Of a stretch of 64,000 bases of DNA, positions 1 to 8,822 are shown piece after piece; position 1 is the stretch's first letter, and every line of letters begins with the position of its first letter. Both the position numbers and the translations under genes were made by a program. The notes beneath the pieces are model-generated. The model ran no database searches and was not told the origin of the DNA. It was given only the letters and a program-made list of their open reading frames with translations. Location: contig NZ_JAPTGG010000002.1 of assembly GCF_026891035.1 (NCBI RefSeq), positions 1 to 64,000 on the forward strand, in the 5' to 3' direction. The DNA comes from Dasania phycosphaerae (GTDB lineage: Bacteria; Pseudomonadota; Gammaproteobacteria; Pseudomonadales; Dasaniaceae).

Positions 1-657
1 TTCAATAATAGTGTCGGCATAAAACTGGCTGGAATAGTGAAAGTTTTCGGGTAGTTTATTGAGTTTTTTACCGTTTTCTCTGTAGGGTGCTTTGGCCTCT
101 GGAGTGGGGGCGTAGGCTGGCTTCATATCCTGAAAGTGGCTGGCGCCGCCGCTTAGCATGGCAAAGCTACGGTCAAAGCCAAACTGAGCTGGGCTGTTGT
201 GCTCATCCAAACCTAGGTGCCATTTACCCGCCATATAGGTGCGGTAGCCTGCGTCTTGTAACAGGCTTGCCACGGTCACCACCCGTTTATTAAGGTGGCC
301 TTCATAACCGGGTTGCCCCATCTGGTTAGGGGCTAGCTCTTCATGCATATTGCCTAAGCCAGCTTTATGATTATCCACCCCAGTTAATAACATGGCGCGT
401 GTGGGTGAACAGGTGGGCGCAGCTTGAAAATTGCTAAAACGTATACCTTGATAGGCCAGAGCATCTAAATTAGGTGTAGCTATTTCGCTGCCAAAACTGC
501 CTAGGTCGGTAAAGCCCATATCATCGACTACGATTAGCAGAATGTTAGGGGCAGTGGTCTCGGGTGCCTGGTCCATAGCGTTAGTCCATGGCGAGCAGAG
601 TAGCAATAGCCACAGCATTTGCTTGAACAGTTTGTAAGGGGCGAGGGTTTTATTCAT
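1..657 (-). CDS. Secreted arylsulfatase, N-terminal part (cut by window edge)
   Basis: Hydrolyses sulfate esters. The ATG at 657 opens a protein with a hydrophobic signal segment (about residues 12-27), then the sulfatase metal-site motif NILLIVVDDMG. CSPTR at residues 83-87 is the site whose Cys is oxidised to formylglycine, and GKWHLG lies at 144-149. The CSPTRAMLLTG block resembles the Pseudomonas AtsA class. Only about 219 residues are inside the window, so the C-terminal half lies to the left. A formylglycine-generating enzyme would be needed and is not in this window. The gene follows a TonB receptor on the same strand, separated by a terminator. A role on sulfated glycans or other organic sulfates is inference; the exact substrate cannot be read. 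Confidence 0.9.
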   Translation of the reverse strand, partial: MNKTLAPYKLFKQMLWLLLLCSPWTNAMDQAPETTAPNILLIVVDDMGFTDLGSFGSEIATPNLDALAYQGIRFSNFQAAPTCSPTRAMLLTGVDNHKAGLGNMHEELAPNQMGQPGYEGHLNKRVVTVASLLQDAGYRTYMAGKWHLGLDEHNSPAQFGFDRSFAMLSGGASHFQDMKPAYAPTPEAKAPYRENGKKLNKLPENFHYSSQFYADTIIE

Positions 658-722
658 TGAATACTCACTTGTTATAGCATGCTAATCGATATGTTTATTA
701 GTAATAGTGGCGGAGTTTACAT

Positions 723-752
723 AAAAAAGGAAACCATAGGGTTTCCTTTTTT
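723..752 (-). terminator. Rho-independent terminator after the TonB receptor
   Basis: A 7-bp perfect stem (729-735 with 740-746, loop ATAG) is flanked by an A-run (723-728) and a T-run (747-752), so it can work in both directions. It lies downstream of the minus-strand receptor ending at 828. Two further hairpins lie between: a perfect 13-bp inverted repeat (767-779/784-796) and an 8-bp one (798-805/808-815), neither with a T-run. Confidence 0.75.
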
Positions 753-827
753 AGTTGTAATAGTTATTCGATACGCTTAACGCTAAGCGTATCGAAACAC
801 CCAAAGTTTTGGGTGAATACGGCTAGC

Positions 828-3035
828 TTAGTCACCAAAGTTATAGGTGGCGGTGATGCCAAAAGTGCGTGGTGGTGCATACACTTCTTGGGTAAAGCCA
901 AAGCCATCGCCTATAAAGACATCCAGTATAGCCAAGTCTAAGTGATACAGGCGATATTCTTCATCAGTGAAGTTTTTAACCCAAGCGCTGTATTTCCAGG
1001 CACCATCTTCAGTGGTGTAGGTTACGTTGGCATTACCCACAAAGTAGCCGTCCTCTTTTGATGAGGGGTTGTTGGTACCTTCCAGATATTGCTCGCCGGT
1101 ATAGGCGCCGTCAACTTGTGCGGTAAATTCACCACCCATGGCTTCCCAGTTGTATCGTACTAAAGCGTTGGCGCTAAATTCGGGTGCATTGGGTAATTCA
1201 ACATCTTCATGATCTATGCCCAGTGCGGTAGGGGCACCATCAACTTCTGAATCTATCACCGATAAGCCCAGTACTATGTCCCAGCTTTCATTTGGGGTAA
1301 TAAACAATTCTACTTCACCACCGCGGTTAGTTGCATCGCGGTTAACCACTTGTGGGGTTGCATTTAGCAGTGAGAATTGTTGATAGTCTTGATAATCGTA
1401 ATAGAACAGGGTGGTGTTGATACGGGCCACGCCGTCTTTTAATGTGAGTTTGCTACCTATTTCGTATGCATGTAAAACTTCTTCATCGTGTTTGAAGTCT
1501 TCTACAGTTACAGAGCGGTTAGGTGACCAGTTACCACCTTTGATGCCGCGGTTATACGAAACAAAGTAAAGATCGTCAGCTTCACTGGTGTAGTTTAACT
1601 GCAATCTAGCTGCATAATCACCGTAATCTATAGTGTTAACACCCGAGATATCTTGCACTTGTGCTACTGGGCCTAAGCCATCGTCGGATCCGTCAGGGTT
1701 GCGTGAATCATCAGTGGTTAACATGTCTATGTCTTTATCATCCTGTGACCAGCGGTAACCCACTATGGCGGTCCAGTTGTAATCAAAGTCATATTCCATT
1801 TGACCAAAAATAGACCAGTTGGTTGAGTCTAATGTGGTGCTGGTTACCGCGGTATTATAAGTAGGGGTAATCACATTACCATCGGCTATAGACTGATAGT
1901 CGCCTTCTATATCTAAATAGAACAAGCCAGTACTCCAGCGGAAGTCGTCGTGGTCACCAGAAAGACGTATCTCTTGTGACCACTGGCTGTATTCTGCTTC
2001 AGTAGAAAAGTCGAATATGGCACCGGTGACTGCACTGGGAGTACCGTCAGCGTCTTCCAAATAAAACTTATCCATTTCCAGCGAGTTGGTGATAGATACT
2101 AGCTGCAGGGTGTCAGAAATTTCCCAGGATAATTTACCTGTGATGCTGGTAGATTCACGCTCAAAATAGCCACCATCAGAAAAATCTTCATGGGGGTCTG
2201 GGCTGGGGGCGCTAGTGGGTGTTGCTAAACCTAAGTCGGTGACGTCTGCATCTTGGATAACATAGACACCGGTAGGTACATCGCTATCTTCTGAATAGCT
2301 GGCAATTAAATCAGCAACAATAGTGTCGCCTATATCAAATTGTAGGGCGCCGCGCACTACATAGCCGTCAGCACCTTGTTGGTCGCGTTGTCCTACTTTG
2401 TTTTCTATATAGCCATCGGCTTCTTCCCAGCGTGCTGCTAAACGACCGCGAATACCATCGGCTAAACCACCGCCTACGGCGCCTTCTATAGATTTTCTAT
2501 CAAAGCTACCCAGTGAGCCTTTGACATAACCGTTTAAATTATCGGAGGAGGCAATGTTAGTTGCATAATGAATCAAGCCGCCAGTTGCATTGCGCCCAAA
2601 TAGTGTACCTTGTGGGCCACGTAAAACCTCGACCCTTTCCATATCAAAAAGTTGCCCGTTGATGGCGTTCATACTACCTACATAGGCGTCGTTAATATAA
2701 ACAGCGACAGGGGCTTCTAAGTTATCCTGAAAGTTGTTTTGAGAAATGCCGCGTAAGTTAAAGGCGGTAAATGCTGGGGTAAAAGATTGTAGCTGTAAGC
2801 CGGGAACTTGTTGAATAATGTCGGTGGTGTTAACCATACCTAAGGCATCCATTTGATCACCGCTAAAAGCAGAAACCGAAAGGCCTATGTCCTGAATGTT
2901 TTCTATACGTTTTTGTGAGGTAACAAAAACCTCTTCCAATACTGAGGCGCTGGCCCCAGTAGATGCGCAGCTTAAGGCGACGAGGCTGGCACTTATTGCC
3001 CTGCTGAGGCTGGAACGGTGTATTAATTGACTCAT
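828..3035 (-). CDS. TonB-dependent outer-membrane receptor
   Basis: Outer-membrane gated porin driven by TonB-ExbBD. The 735-residue protein has a signal peptide (residues 1 to about 30), a TonB-box-like EEVFVTSQKR stretch just after it, and a plug domain (about 33-150, with VEVLRGPQGTLFGRNATGG). A beta-barrel to the C-terminus ends in ITATYNFGD. Length and layout match the large receptor class of marine Cellvibrionales and sphingomonads that import glycans, sterols or siderophores. No substrate can be assigned. The nearest genes are a sulfatase downstream and a divergent amine-catabolism cluster upstream. The start ATG has a GGAG-like signal in the preceding bases (minus strand). Confidence 0.92.
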   Translation of the reverse strand: MSQLIHRSSLSRAISASLVALSCASTGASASVLEEVFVTSQKRIENIQDIGLSVSAFSGDQMDALGMVNTTDIIQQVPGLQLQSFTPAFTAFNLRGISQNNFQDNLEAPVAVYINDAYVGSMNAINGQLFDMERVEVLRGPQGTLFGRNATGGLIHYATNIASSDNLNGYVKGSLGSFDRKSIEGAVGGGLADGIRGRLAARWEEADGYIENKVGQRDQQGADGYVVRGALQFDIGDTIVADLIASYSEDSDVPTGVYVIQDADVTDLGLATPTSAPSPDPHEDFSDGGYFERESTSITGKLSWEISDTLQLVSITNSLEMDKFYLEDADGTPSAVTGAIFDFSTEAEYSQWSQEIRLSGDHDDFRWSTGLFYLDIEGDYQSIADGNVITPTYNTAVTSTTLDSTNWSIFGQMEYDFDYNWTAIVGYRWSQDDKDIDMLTTDDSRNPDGSDDGLGPVAQVQDISGVNTIDYGDYAARLQLNYTSEADDLYFVSYNRGIKGGNWSPNRSVTVEDFKHDEEVLHAYEIGSKLTLKDGVARINTTLFYYDYQDYQQFSLLNATPQVVNRDATNRGGEVELFITPNESWDIVLGLSVIDSEVDGAPTALGIDHEDVELPNAPEFSANALVRYNWEAMGGEFTAQVDGAYTGEQYLEGTNNPSSKEDGYFVGNANVTYTTEDGAWKYSAWVKNFTDEEYRLYHLDLAILDVFIGDGFGFTQEVYAPPRTFGITATYNFGD

Positions 3036-3692
3036 ACGGTTTCTCCCGGTTTACCGCTAATAATTAAAACTAAAATTTAATTATCAACAATAGCTAGTTT
3101 AGGCTTAGGTATTATTATTTTAGATTTTCCCATGAGGTTTTATTTCTCGTGGCGCCATCTAATTAGTTGTTATATCTATCTTTTCTACCCACTGACTAAT
3201 TAATTTGTGAACATTTAAATGATCATTAATAGCACAGGGTTAAGTGATATTAGGTCGTTAACAGTGATCTGGGTATCATCTATATTGTTGATTTGATGGA
3301 AAGTTTGAAGATTATTTTTGTATATGGATTCAAGCAATAAGTGGGCAATCTTTTAGGTGTTTTTGCGATATTTCTTTCTGTAAATCGGATTATTTTATAA
3401 GTCATCTATTTGGATGATATTAATATTTTGGTTGGCTAAGTAATGTTTACTCTGTGCTAGCTACTTATATATCTTTTATGTCTCATTGGCAGCCCAAGCT
3501 GCCTTTTTTATACCTGAGAAGATAATGTAAGTGCTTGTTTATTAAAATATAAAAATGTGTTGATAGTGGATTATTGGTTGGCGGCTAATTTATTTTGGCT
3601 GCCACATAAACGCCTTACTAGACGCTGTCGAGTTTAATCATAATTGTTACTTAGCAAGCTATATAACGAACACACATAAGGATACAGGTCTC
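3036..3692. other. 657-bp AT-rich divergent intergenic region
   Basis: This region separates the minus-strand TonB receptor from the plus-strand aldehyde dehydrogenase, so it must carry promoters for both. No coding potential was seen. It holds one clear hairpin with a T-run at 3488-3509, listed separately. No operator could be assigned with confidence. Confidence 0.6.
3488..3509 (+). terminator. Orphan rho-independent terminator in divergent promoter region
   Basis: A perfect 6-bp stem GGCAGC/GCTGCC with loop CCAA is followed by six T residues on the plus strand. No plus-strand gene precedes it; the receptor upstream is on the other strand. It could end a small RNA or act as a leader attenuator for the aldehyde dehydrogenase that starts 184 bp downstream. 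Confidence 0.55.
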
Positions 3693-5099
3693 ATGAGAAA
3701 ATACGATGCAATTATAGGTGGCTTTAAGGCAGATTGTGCTGAGTGGCGTGCCGTTATCAACCCCGCAACGGAAGAGGTAGTGGGTGAGTACCCTGTTTGT
3801 AGTCAGGAGCAATTGGACAAGGCGGTGGCAGTAGCTAATGATGCTTTTGTAAGTTGGTCAAAAACACCCGATAAAACCCGTGTTGACGCCCTTAATGCCA
3901 TGGCGGATTTTGTTGAGGCGAATGCCGAAGAATTAGCAAATTTATTAACTCAGGAGCAGGGTAAGCCGTTAAAAGGTGTGGGCTCAGAATTTGAGCTGCA
4001 AGGCTGTATTGGTTGGCTGCGTGCTACTGCCGGTATGTCGCTGCCCGTAAAAACCTTAGAAGACAGCGATGAGCGTTTAGCTTTGTTATATCGCAAACCG
4101 GTAGGTGTGGTCGCTTCAGTTACACCTTGGAACTGGCCGTTAATGATAGCGATTTGGCATATTGCCCCAGCAATACGTGTAGGCTGTACCGTTGTGATCA
4201 AGCCCGCCTCAAATACGCCTTTAAGCACTTTGCGAATGATAGAGATCTTAAACGAGGCGCTGCCTAGCGGCGTGTTGAATATAGTGACGGGTGATGTGGG
4301 CCATCAACTACCCAGCCACCCCGGCATTGATAAAGTGGTATTTACTGGCTCTACCCCAGTGGGCAAAAAGGTCATGGCTAATGCTGCCGAGGGCTTAAAG
4401 CGTATTACCTTAGAGTTGGGTGGCAATGATGCGGGTATTGTTTTACCAGATGCGAATATTTCTGAAATTGCCGAAGGTTTGTTTTGGGGCGGCTTTATTA
4501 ATAATGGCCAAACCTGTGGCGCGCTAAAGCGCTTGTATGTGCATGAGTCACAATACCAAGAGGTTTGCGAGGCGTTAACGGCTATAGCCACCAATATGCC
4601 CATGGGTAATGGCTTAGATGAAAATAATATATTTGGCCCTATTCAAAATAAAAACCAGTTTAACTTAGTGAGGGAGCTGGTGGATGACGCTAAAGCACAG
4701 GGCGGGCGTATTTTGTGTGGTGGCGAACCTCTTGAAGGTAAGGGCTATTTCTATCCTTTGACGCTAGTGGCGGACGTTACCGATGGCATGCGCATAGTCG
4801 ATGAGGAGCAGTTTGGCCCAGCCTTACCGATTATCAAATATAGCGATGTGGATGACGCCATTAAAAGAGCAAATAGCTCTGATATGGGCTTGGGTGGTTC
4901 GGTTTGGTCTAGTGATATAGATAAAGCCAGAGAAATCGCCTGCCAAATCGAGAGCGGCACCGTATGGATAAATAACCACGGCCCAGTGTTTCCGCACATA
5001 CCTTTTGGTGGTGTGAAGAGCTCAGGTATAGGTGTGGAGTTTGGTATAGAAGGCTTAGAGGAATATACCACTATGCAGTCTATGCATATTCCTAAATAA
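3693..5099 (+). CDS. NAD(P)-dependent aldehyde dehydrogenase
   Basis: Oxidises an aldehyde to the acid. The 468-residue protein carries the family marks: PWNWPLM near residue 144, the general-base Glu241 in ELGGNDAG, and the catalytic Cys275 in GQTCGALKR. The length is normal for the family. It is followed by an omega-aminotransferase and an MFS carrier on the same strand, which suggests a route from amine to aldehyde to acid, for example for a diamine or omega-amino acid. The spacing of over 200 bp to the next gene makes a single transcript uncertain. The exact substrate is not readable. The SD AAGGATAC lies shortly before the ATG. Confidence 0.9.
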   Translation: MRKYDAIIGGFKADCAEWRAVINPATEEVVGEYPVCSQEQLDKAVAVANDAFVSWSKTPDKTRVDALNAMADFVEANAEELANLLTQEQGKPLKGVGSEFELQGCIGWLRATAGMSLPVKTLEDSDERLALLYRKPVGVVASVTPWNWPLMIAIWHIAPAIRVGCTVVIKPASNTPLSTLRMIEILNEALPSGVLNIVTGDVGHQLPSHPGIDKVVFTGSTPVGKKVMANAAEGLKRITLELGGNDAGIVLPDANISEIAEGLFWGGFINNGQTCGALKRLYVHESQYQEVCEALTAIATNMPMGNGLDENNIFGPIQNKNQFNLVRELVDDAKAQGGRILCGGEPLEGKGYFYPLTLVADVTDGMRIVDEEQFGPALPIIKYSDVDDAIKRANSSDMGLGGSVWSSDIDKAREIACQIESGTVWINNHGPVFPHIPFGGVKSSGIGVEFGIEGLEEYTTMQSMHIPK

Positions 5100-5119
5100 G
5101 CTATCTATACAGTGATTAC

Positions 5120-5155
5120 GCGCCTGAATTGCCGCTATTTAAGGGGTTCAGGCGC
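5120..5155 (+). other. Hairpin between aldehyde dehydrogenase and aminotransferase
   Basis: A 9-bp perfect stem GCGCCTGAA/TTCAGGCGC encloses an 18-nt loop and lies 20 bp after the dehydrogenase stop. There is no T-run, so it is more likely a processing or partial-termination element than a strong terminator. Confidence 0.4.
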
Positions 5156-5315
5156 GCTGTAGGCAGCATTCTTTTACCAGCAAAAGCTGAAATCTAGCGG
5201 CTAAAAACTGGCTATATCATCACTATAAACGATAGGCAGCTGCTGTAAGTTATATATTCTTTAGCTTTACCAGTATGTAAATACGTCACTTCTAATTAGA
5301 ACGAGTGTAAATATT

Positions 5316-6656
5316 ATGAGTAATTACTCTAAAGATTTTTGGCATCCCATGTCGCATCCCAATGAAATAAAACAGCGTGAGTCTATCCACGTTGTGAGTG
5401 GCGATGGTGTTTATATTAAAGATGATAAAGGCAACGAGTTACTGGATGGCGTAGCTGGCCTATGGTGTGTAAACGTAGGTCATAATCGACCCGAAATGAA
5501 ACAGGCGATTATGAAGCAGCTGGATGAGCTGGAGTACTTTCAGCTATTTGATGGCGTTTCTCATCCGCGTGCTACAGAAATGGCCGCTAAGCTGGTTAAA
5601 ATGACTGAGCCAGAAAACATGAAGCGTGCTTTCTTCACTTCTGGTGGCTCCGACTCGGTAGAAACTGCACTTAAGCTCGCTCGCCAATACCATATTATTA
5701 ATGGCCAGCCTGAGCGTAAAAAGTTTATCTCCTTAAGAAATGCCTACCACGGCTTGCACTTTGGTGGTTTGTCAGTTGGCGGCATTAACGCTTTCCGTCG
5801 CAATTATGAGCCCTTGCTTAACAATACTGTTAATGTGGATGCGCCTTGGTTGTACCGCAACCCTTGGAACTGCGAAGACCCAGACCAGCTGGCCCAATTG
5901 TGTGCCGACCAGCTAGCGCAAGAAATTGAATACCAAATGCCTGATACCGTTGCCGCCTTTATAGCCGAGCCAGTAATGGGCGCCGGTGGTGTAATTGTGC
6001 CGCCCGAAAAATATTGGCCATTAGTACGCGAAGTCTGTGACCGCTATGGTATCTTGTTAATTGCTGACGAAGTAGTAACCGGCTTTGGCCGCTCTGGCTC
6101 TATGTTTGGCAGCCGTGGCTGGGGCGTAGCGCCCGATATGATGTGTTTGGCTAAAGGTATCTCTTCGGGCTACATCCCCTTGGGTGCGGTAATGATCAAC
6201 GAGCGCATGGAAAAAGCCTGGGATAACAATGCCGATTTTAACGGTGTGATTATGACTGGCTATACTTACTCGGGCCACCCCGTAGCTTGTGCAGCAGGTA
6301 TTGCGTCATTGGATATTGTTGAAAATGAAAACCTGCCAGAAAATGCTAAAGTACAAGGTGCCTACTTGTTGAATAAGCTGCAAGGCTTTGCCGATAAGTT
6401 TGCCAAAGTGGGTGAAGTGCGCGGTAAGGGCTTAATGCTGGCTATAGACTTAGTAGACGATAAAGTCACTCGCCAGCCTATAGATCCTACTAGTGGCTAT
6501 GCTAACCGAGTAGCTGATATTGCGCGTGAGCAAGGTGTATTGGTACGCCCTGTGGGCACTAAGATTATCTTGTCGCCACCGTTAACGTTCCAGCAAGAGC
6601 ACTGCGATAAAATTGCAGAGGCTTTAGATAAAGCATTTAGTACGGTAAAAGACTAA
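5316..6656 (+). CDS. Class III omega-amino acid/diamine:pyruvate aminotransferase
   Basis: PLP enzyme moving an amino group from an omega-amine to pyruvate or a similar acceptor. The 446 residues show FTSGGSDSVETALKLARQYH, the AYHGLHFGG stretch, the cofactor-ring Asp in LIADEVVTGFGRSG, and the PLP lysine Lys280 in CLAKGISSG. It most resembles the beta-alanine/putrescine:pyruvate aminotransferase group. It lies between an aldehyde dehydrogenase (whose substrate it could make) and an MFS carrier (which could import the amine); this pathway reading is inference. A strong 17-bp hairpin separates it from the carrier gene. Confidence 0.9.
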   Translation: MSNYSKDFWHPMSHPNEIKQRESIHVVSGDGVYIKDDKGNELLDGVAGLWCVNVGHNRPEMKQAIMKQLDELEYFQLFDGVSHPRATEMAAKLVKMTEPENMKRAFFTSGGSDSVETALKLARQYHIINGQPERKKFISLRNAYHGLHFGGLSVGGINAFRRNYEPLLNNTVNVDAPWLYRNPWNCEDPDQLAQLCADQLAQEIEYQMPDTVAAFIAEPVMGAGGVIVPPEKYWPLVREVCDRYGILLIADEVVTGFGRSGSMFGSRGWGVAPDMMCLAKGISSGYIPLGAVMINERMEKAWDNNADFNGVIMTGYTYSGHPVACAAGIASLDIVENENLPENAKVQGAYLLNKLQGFADKFAKVGEVRGKGLMLAIDLVDDKVTRQPIDPTSGYANRVADIAREQGVLVRPVGTKIILSPPLTFQQEHCDKIAEALDKAFSTVKD

Positions 6657-6681
6657 TAGGCCTAGTTGCTTTATAGTGAAC

Positions 6682-6719
6682 ATATTCCACCGCCAAGCTA
6701 GCGCTTGGCGGTGGAATAT
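6682..6719 (+). terminator. Perfect 17-bp hairpin after the aminotransferase
   Basis: Arms 6682-6698 and 6703-6719 are perfectly complementary around a TAGC loop and are followed by an AT-rich stretch rather than a T-run. It lies between the aminotransferase stop and the MFS start. Likely roles are 3' end formation or mRNA stabilisation with partial read-through. Confidence 0.55.
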
Positions 6720-6751
6720 TAATAATAATTATTAAGTAGAACGAGGGCTTT

Positions 6752-7957
6752 ATGACAGCTTATCTGGGTTCTAAAGAAACGATTATTGATATAAATACAC
6801 CGAAATCTATTATTGCGGTGTTATTTTTAGCTGTTGCCGGTGCCTGTATGTTCATATTACAGCCGGTTTATGTTCAAGGCCTAGTTGGCTATTTGAAATT
6901 TTCGGAAAGCGATGCTGGGGTAATCACCTCGGCTGAAATGTTTGGTTTAGCCGCTACGGCAGTTGTTACAAACTTTATTATTAATCTTGTTAATTGGCGT
7001 GTTCTTACCCTAATTTTTATTGCTTTAGCTACGCTGGGTAATGTGTTATCGGTAGGGGTGACAGATATCAATGTGTTAATAATGGCCAGGGTTGTTGCCG
7101 GTTTGGGTTGTGGTGGGTTAATTAGCATTACATTTATCATGATGGGATTAACACTGCGTAGCGATAGAAACTTAGCGCTAATAGTTGTTTGTGTGCTTAC
7201 TTATGGCGCGCTGGGTTTGTTTGTGATGCCTAGTGTGTTTCATCACTTTTCGGTTGATGGTGTGCTAATTTTCTTCTCAGCTTTCTGTGCTAGCTGTTTA
7301 CTGTTTGTGGGCTATTTGCCATGTAGTCATCAAATGCATGAAGAGGCTGTGACTGAGGCATCTAGCTACTCAATGCCGATAAAGCTTTTATCTTTATTAG
7401 GTGTGCTAGCTTACAATTTGGCTATAGGGATTGTTTGGGTTTATATGTTCTTAGTGGGTACGGATGCCGGCATTAAAGAGCAAACCGTGGCCAATGTTTT
7501 AACTGTATCTCAAATTTTGGGTATAGCAGGAGCTTTCCTAGTGGTGGTATTTGAGAGACGTTTTGGTCGCCACTTGCCACTGTTAGCTGGGATAGTAGGC
7601 AGTGCACTGGCTATAGGTCTATTGTTAGGCAAACCGGATTTTATACTGTTCACCTTGGGTGTATGCGCCTTTAACTTCCTGTGGAATTTTTCTATGCCCT
7701 ATATTTTTGCGGTGTTAGCAGATTTTGATGCTAGAGGGAAAATGGTCGCTGCAGGGGTTTCTTTGCAGTTAATAGGTTTTGCCTTTGGCCCGGCTATAGC
7801 CTCAGCCATGTTGGGCGATGCCAACTACAGCTTGGTCAATTCTATTGCAATAGCCCTGTTCTTACTTTCGGCTGTGTTACTGTTTCCTGGCCTGCGAGTA
7901 CAGGATAAGCAGTACGCAGCTGCGACTAATGGCTCATCGGTAGCTATGGGTAGTTAA
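6752..7957 (+). CDS. MFS transporter, 12 transmembrane segments
   Basis: Inner-membrane secondary carrier of 401 residues with about 12 hydrophobic segments. Examples are around residues 18-38, 50-75, 80-100 and 105-130 in the N-half, and 205-230 through about 380 in the C-half. The loop sequence FERRFGRHLP after the mid-protein helices resembles the MFS loop motif. The ATG is preceded by GAGGG. It lies behind an omega-aminotransferase and an aldehyde dehydrogenase, so uptake of an amine or amino acid is a reasonable guess, but nothing in the sequence fixes the substrate. Its transcript ends at a strong bidirectional terminator. Confidence 0.82.
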   Translation: MTAYLGSKETIIDINTPKSIIAVLFLAVAGACMFILQPVYVQGLVGYLKFSESDAGVITSAEMFGLAATAVVTNFIINLVNWRVLTLIFIALATLGNVLSVGVTDINVLIMARVVAGLGCGGLISITFIMMGLTLRSDRNLALIVVCVLTYGALGLFVMPSVFHHFSVDGVLIFFSAFCASCLLFVGYLPCSHQMHEEAVTEASSYSMPIKLLSLLGVLAYNLAIGIVWVYMFLVGTDAGIKEQTVANVLTVSQILGIAGAFLVVVFERRFGRHLPLLAGIVGSALAIGLLLGKPDFILFTLGVCAFNFLWNFSMPYIFAVLADFDARGKMVAAGVSLQLIGFAFGPAIASAMLGDANYSLVNSIAIALFLLSAVLLFPGLRVQDKQYAAATNGSSVAMGS

Positions 7958-7987
7958 TGCACTGCTAAATAATTGATGCTATATAGC

Positions 7988-8027
7988 AAAACGGCCGCCT
8001 CATAAAAATGGGGCGGCCGTTTTTTTT
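7988..8027. terminator. Bidirectional rho-independent terminator
   Basis: A GC-rich stem (AAAACGGCCGCC paired with GGCGGCCGTTTT) is flanked by an A-run and an eight-base T-run. It lies between the convergent MFS gene (plus strand) and LuxR gene (minus strand) and can serve both. Confidence 0.85.
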
Positions 8028-8040
8028 GCTATGTGGCTAG

Positions 8041-8739
8041 TTAATGAGTTTGCTGGTTTAGCTCACGCAATATTTTTGAGATTAATTCATTGGTAGAGTG
8101 CACATCTACCTTTGGGTATATGTGTTGCAAATGTGTGCGTACAGTGGGCAGGCTGATATCCAGTTGCTTGGCAATGGTTTTATTGTCGGCACCGCTGAGA
8201 GCATACTCTAAAACATCCAGTTCGCGATTGGTTAAGCCATAATTTTCGGCAATATAGTCTCGCTCTGAGATACGGGCGGGCAGGTAGATACTGTTAAGTG
8301 AATACTCTAAAAAAGGTTGTATATTCCGCATGGTTTCTAGGTCTTTGCTATCAAACTCAGCCATGCTCTCATCCCTGAGTAAGGTTAGTATGGCAATAAT
8401 TTTGCCGTGATTTCTAAGGAATATATCGGCTACATGCACATAGCCATAGGGTTTAATAAAGTCTTGATAAAAAATGGAGTTAATCCATTTGTTATGCGGC
8501 ATGACGGTGTTGCTGCTAATAACGCTGGTATCGGTATGCTCAAATTTTGAGGGGTGCATAGGGTCTATAAATTCTAATTTATTATAATACTTTTGCTCCA
8601 TCTCATTTTTTATATTTAAACCCACAAAGCCTTTTTTATGCATATGTGGGTCGGTAATTAAAAAGCGCGCCGCCTTTATCCCTATAAGCTTTTGGGCTAA
8701 CTCTATACATTGCTTTTGGAATTCATCGGGGAAGTTCAT
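8041..8739 (-). CDS. LuxR-type transcriptional regulator (paralogue 1)
   Basis: DNA-binding regulator of 232 residues. The C-terminal LuxR helix-turn-helix (about 168-228) contains LTNRELDVLEYALSGADNKT and the recognition-helix region SLPTVRTHLQHIY. The N-terminal 160 residues form a sensor-like domain of no recognised family; there is no response-regulator Asp pocket and no clear autoinducer-binding motif. It is paralogous along its whole length to the regulator at 11312-12019, sharing an (I/L)DP(M/L)xPxKF stretch and a YVxVADI/RYVADI-type LRxxxxIIAxxxxxR stretch. The two flank the kinase/phospho-lyase-like pair, so they probably control the amine genes around them; that role is inference. 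Confidence 0.85.
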   Translation of the reverse strand: MNFPDEFQKQCIELAQKLIGIKAARFLITDPHMHKKGFVGLNIKNEMEQKYYNKLEFIDPMHPSKFEHTDTSVISSNTVMPHNKWINSIFYQDFIKPYGYVHVADIFLRNHGKIIAILTLLRDESMAEFDSKDLETMRNIQPFLEYSLNSIYLPARISERDYIAENYGLTNRELDVLEYALSGADNKTIAKQLDISLPTVRTHLQHIYPKVDVHSTNELISKILRELNQQTH

Positions 8740-8822
8740 TCGCTTACCTATGGTTATTCTTTGATTTATTTTCCCATGAAGTGTTTAACTTGTTAAGTAC
8801 ATTATGCCCAATTATTTAAGCC

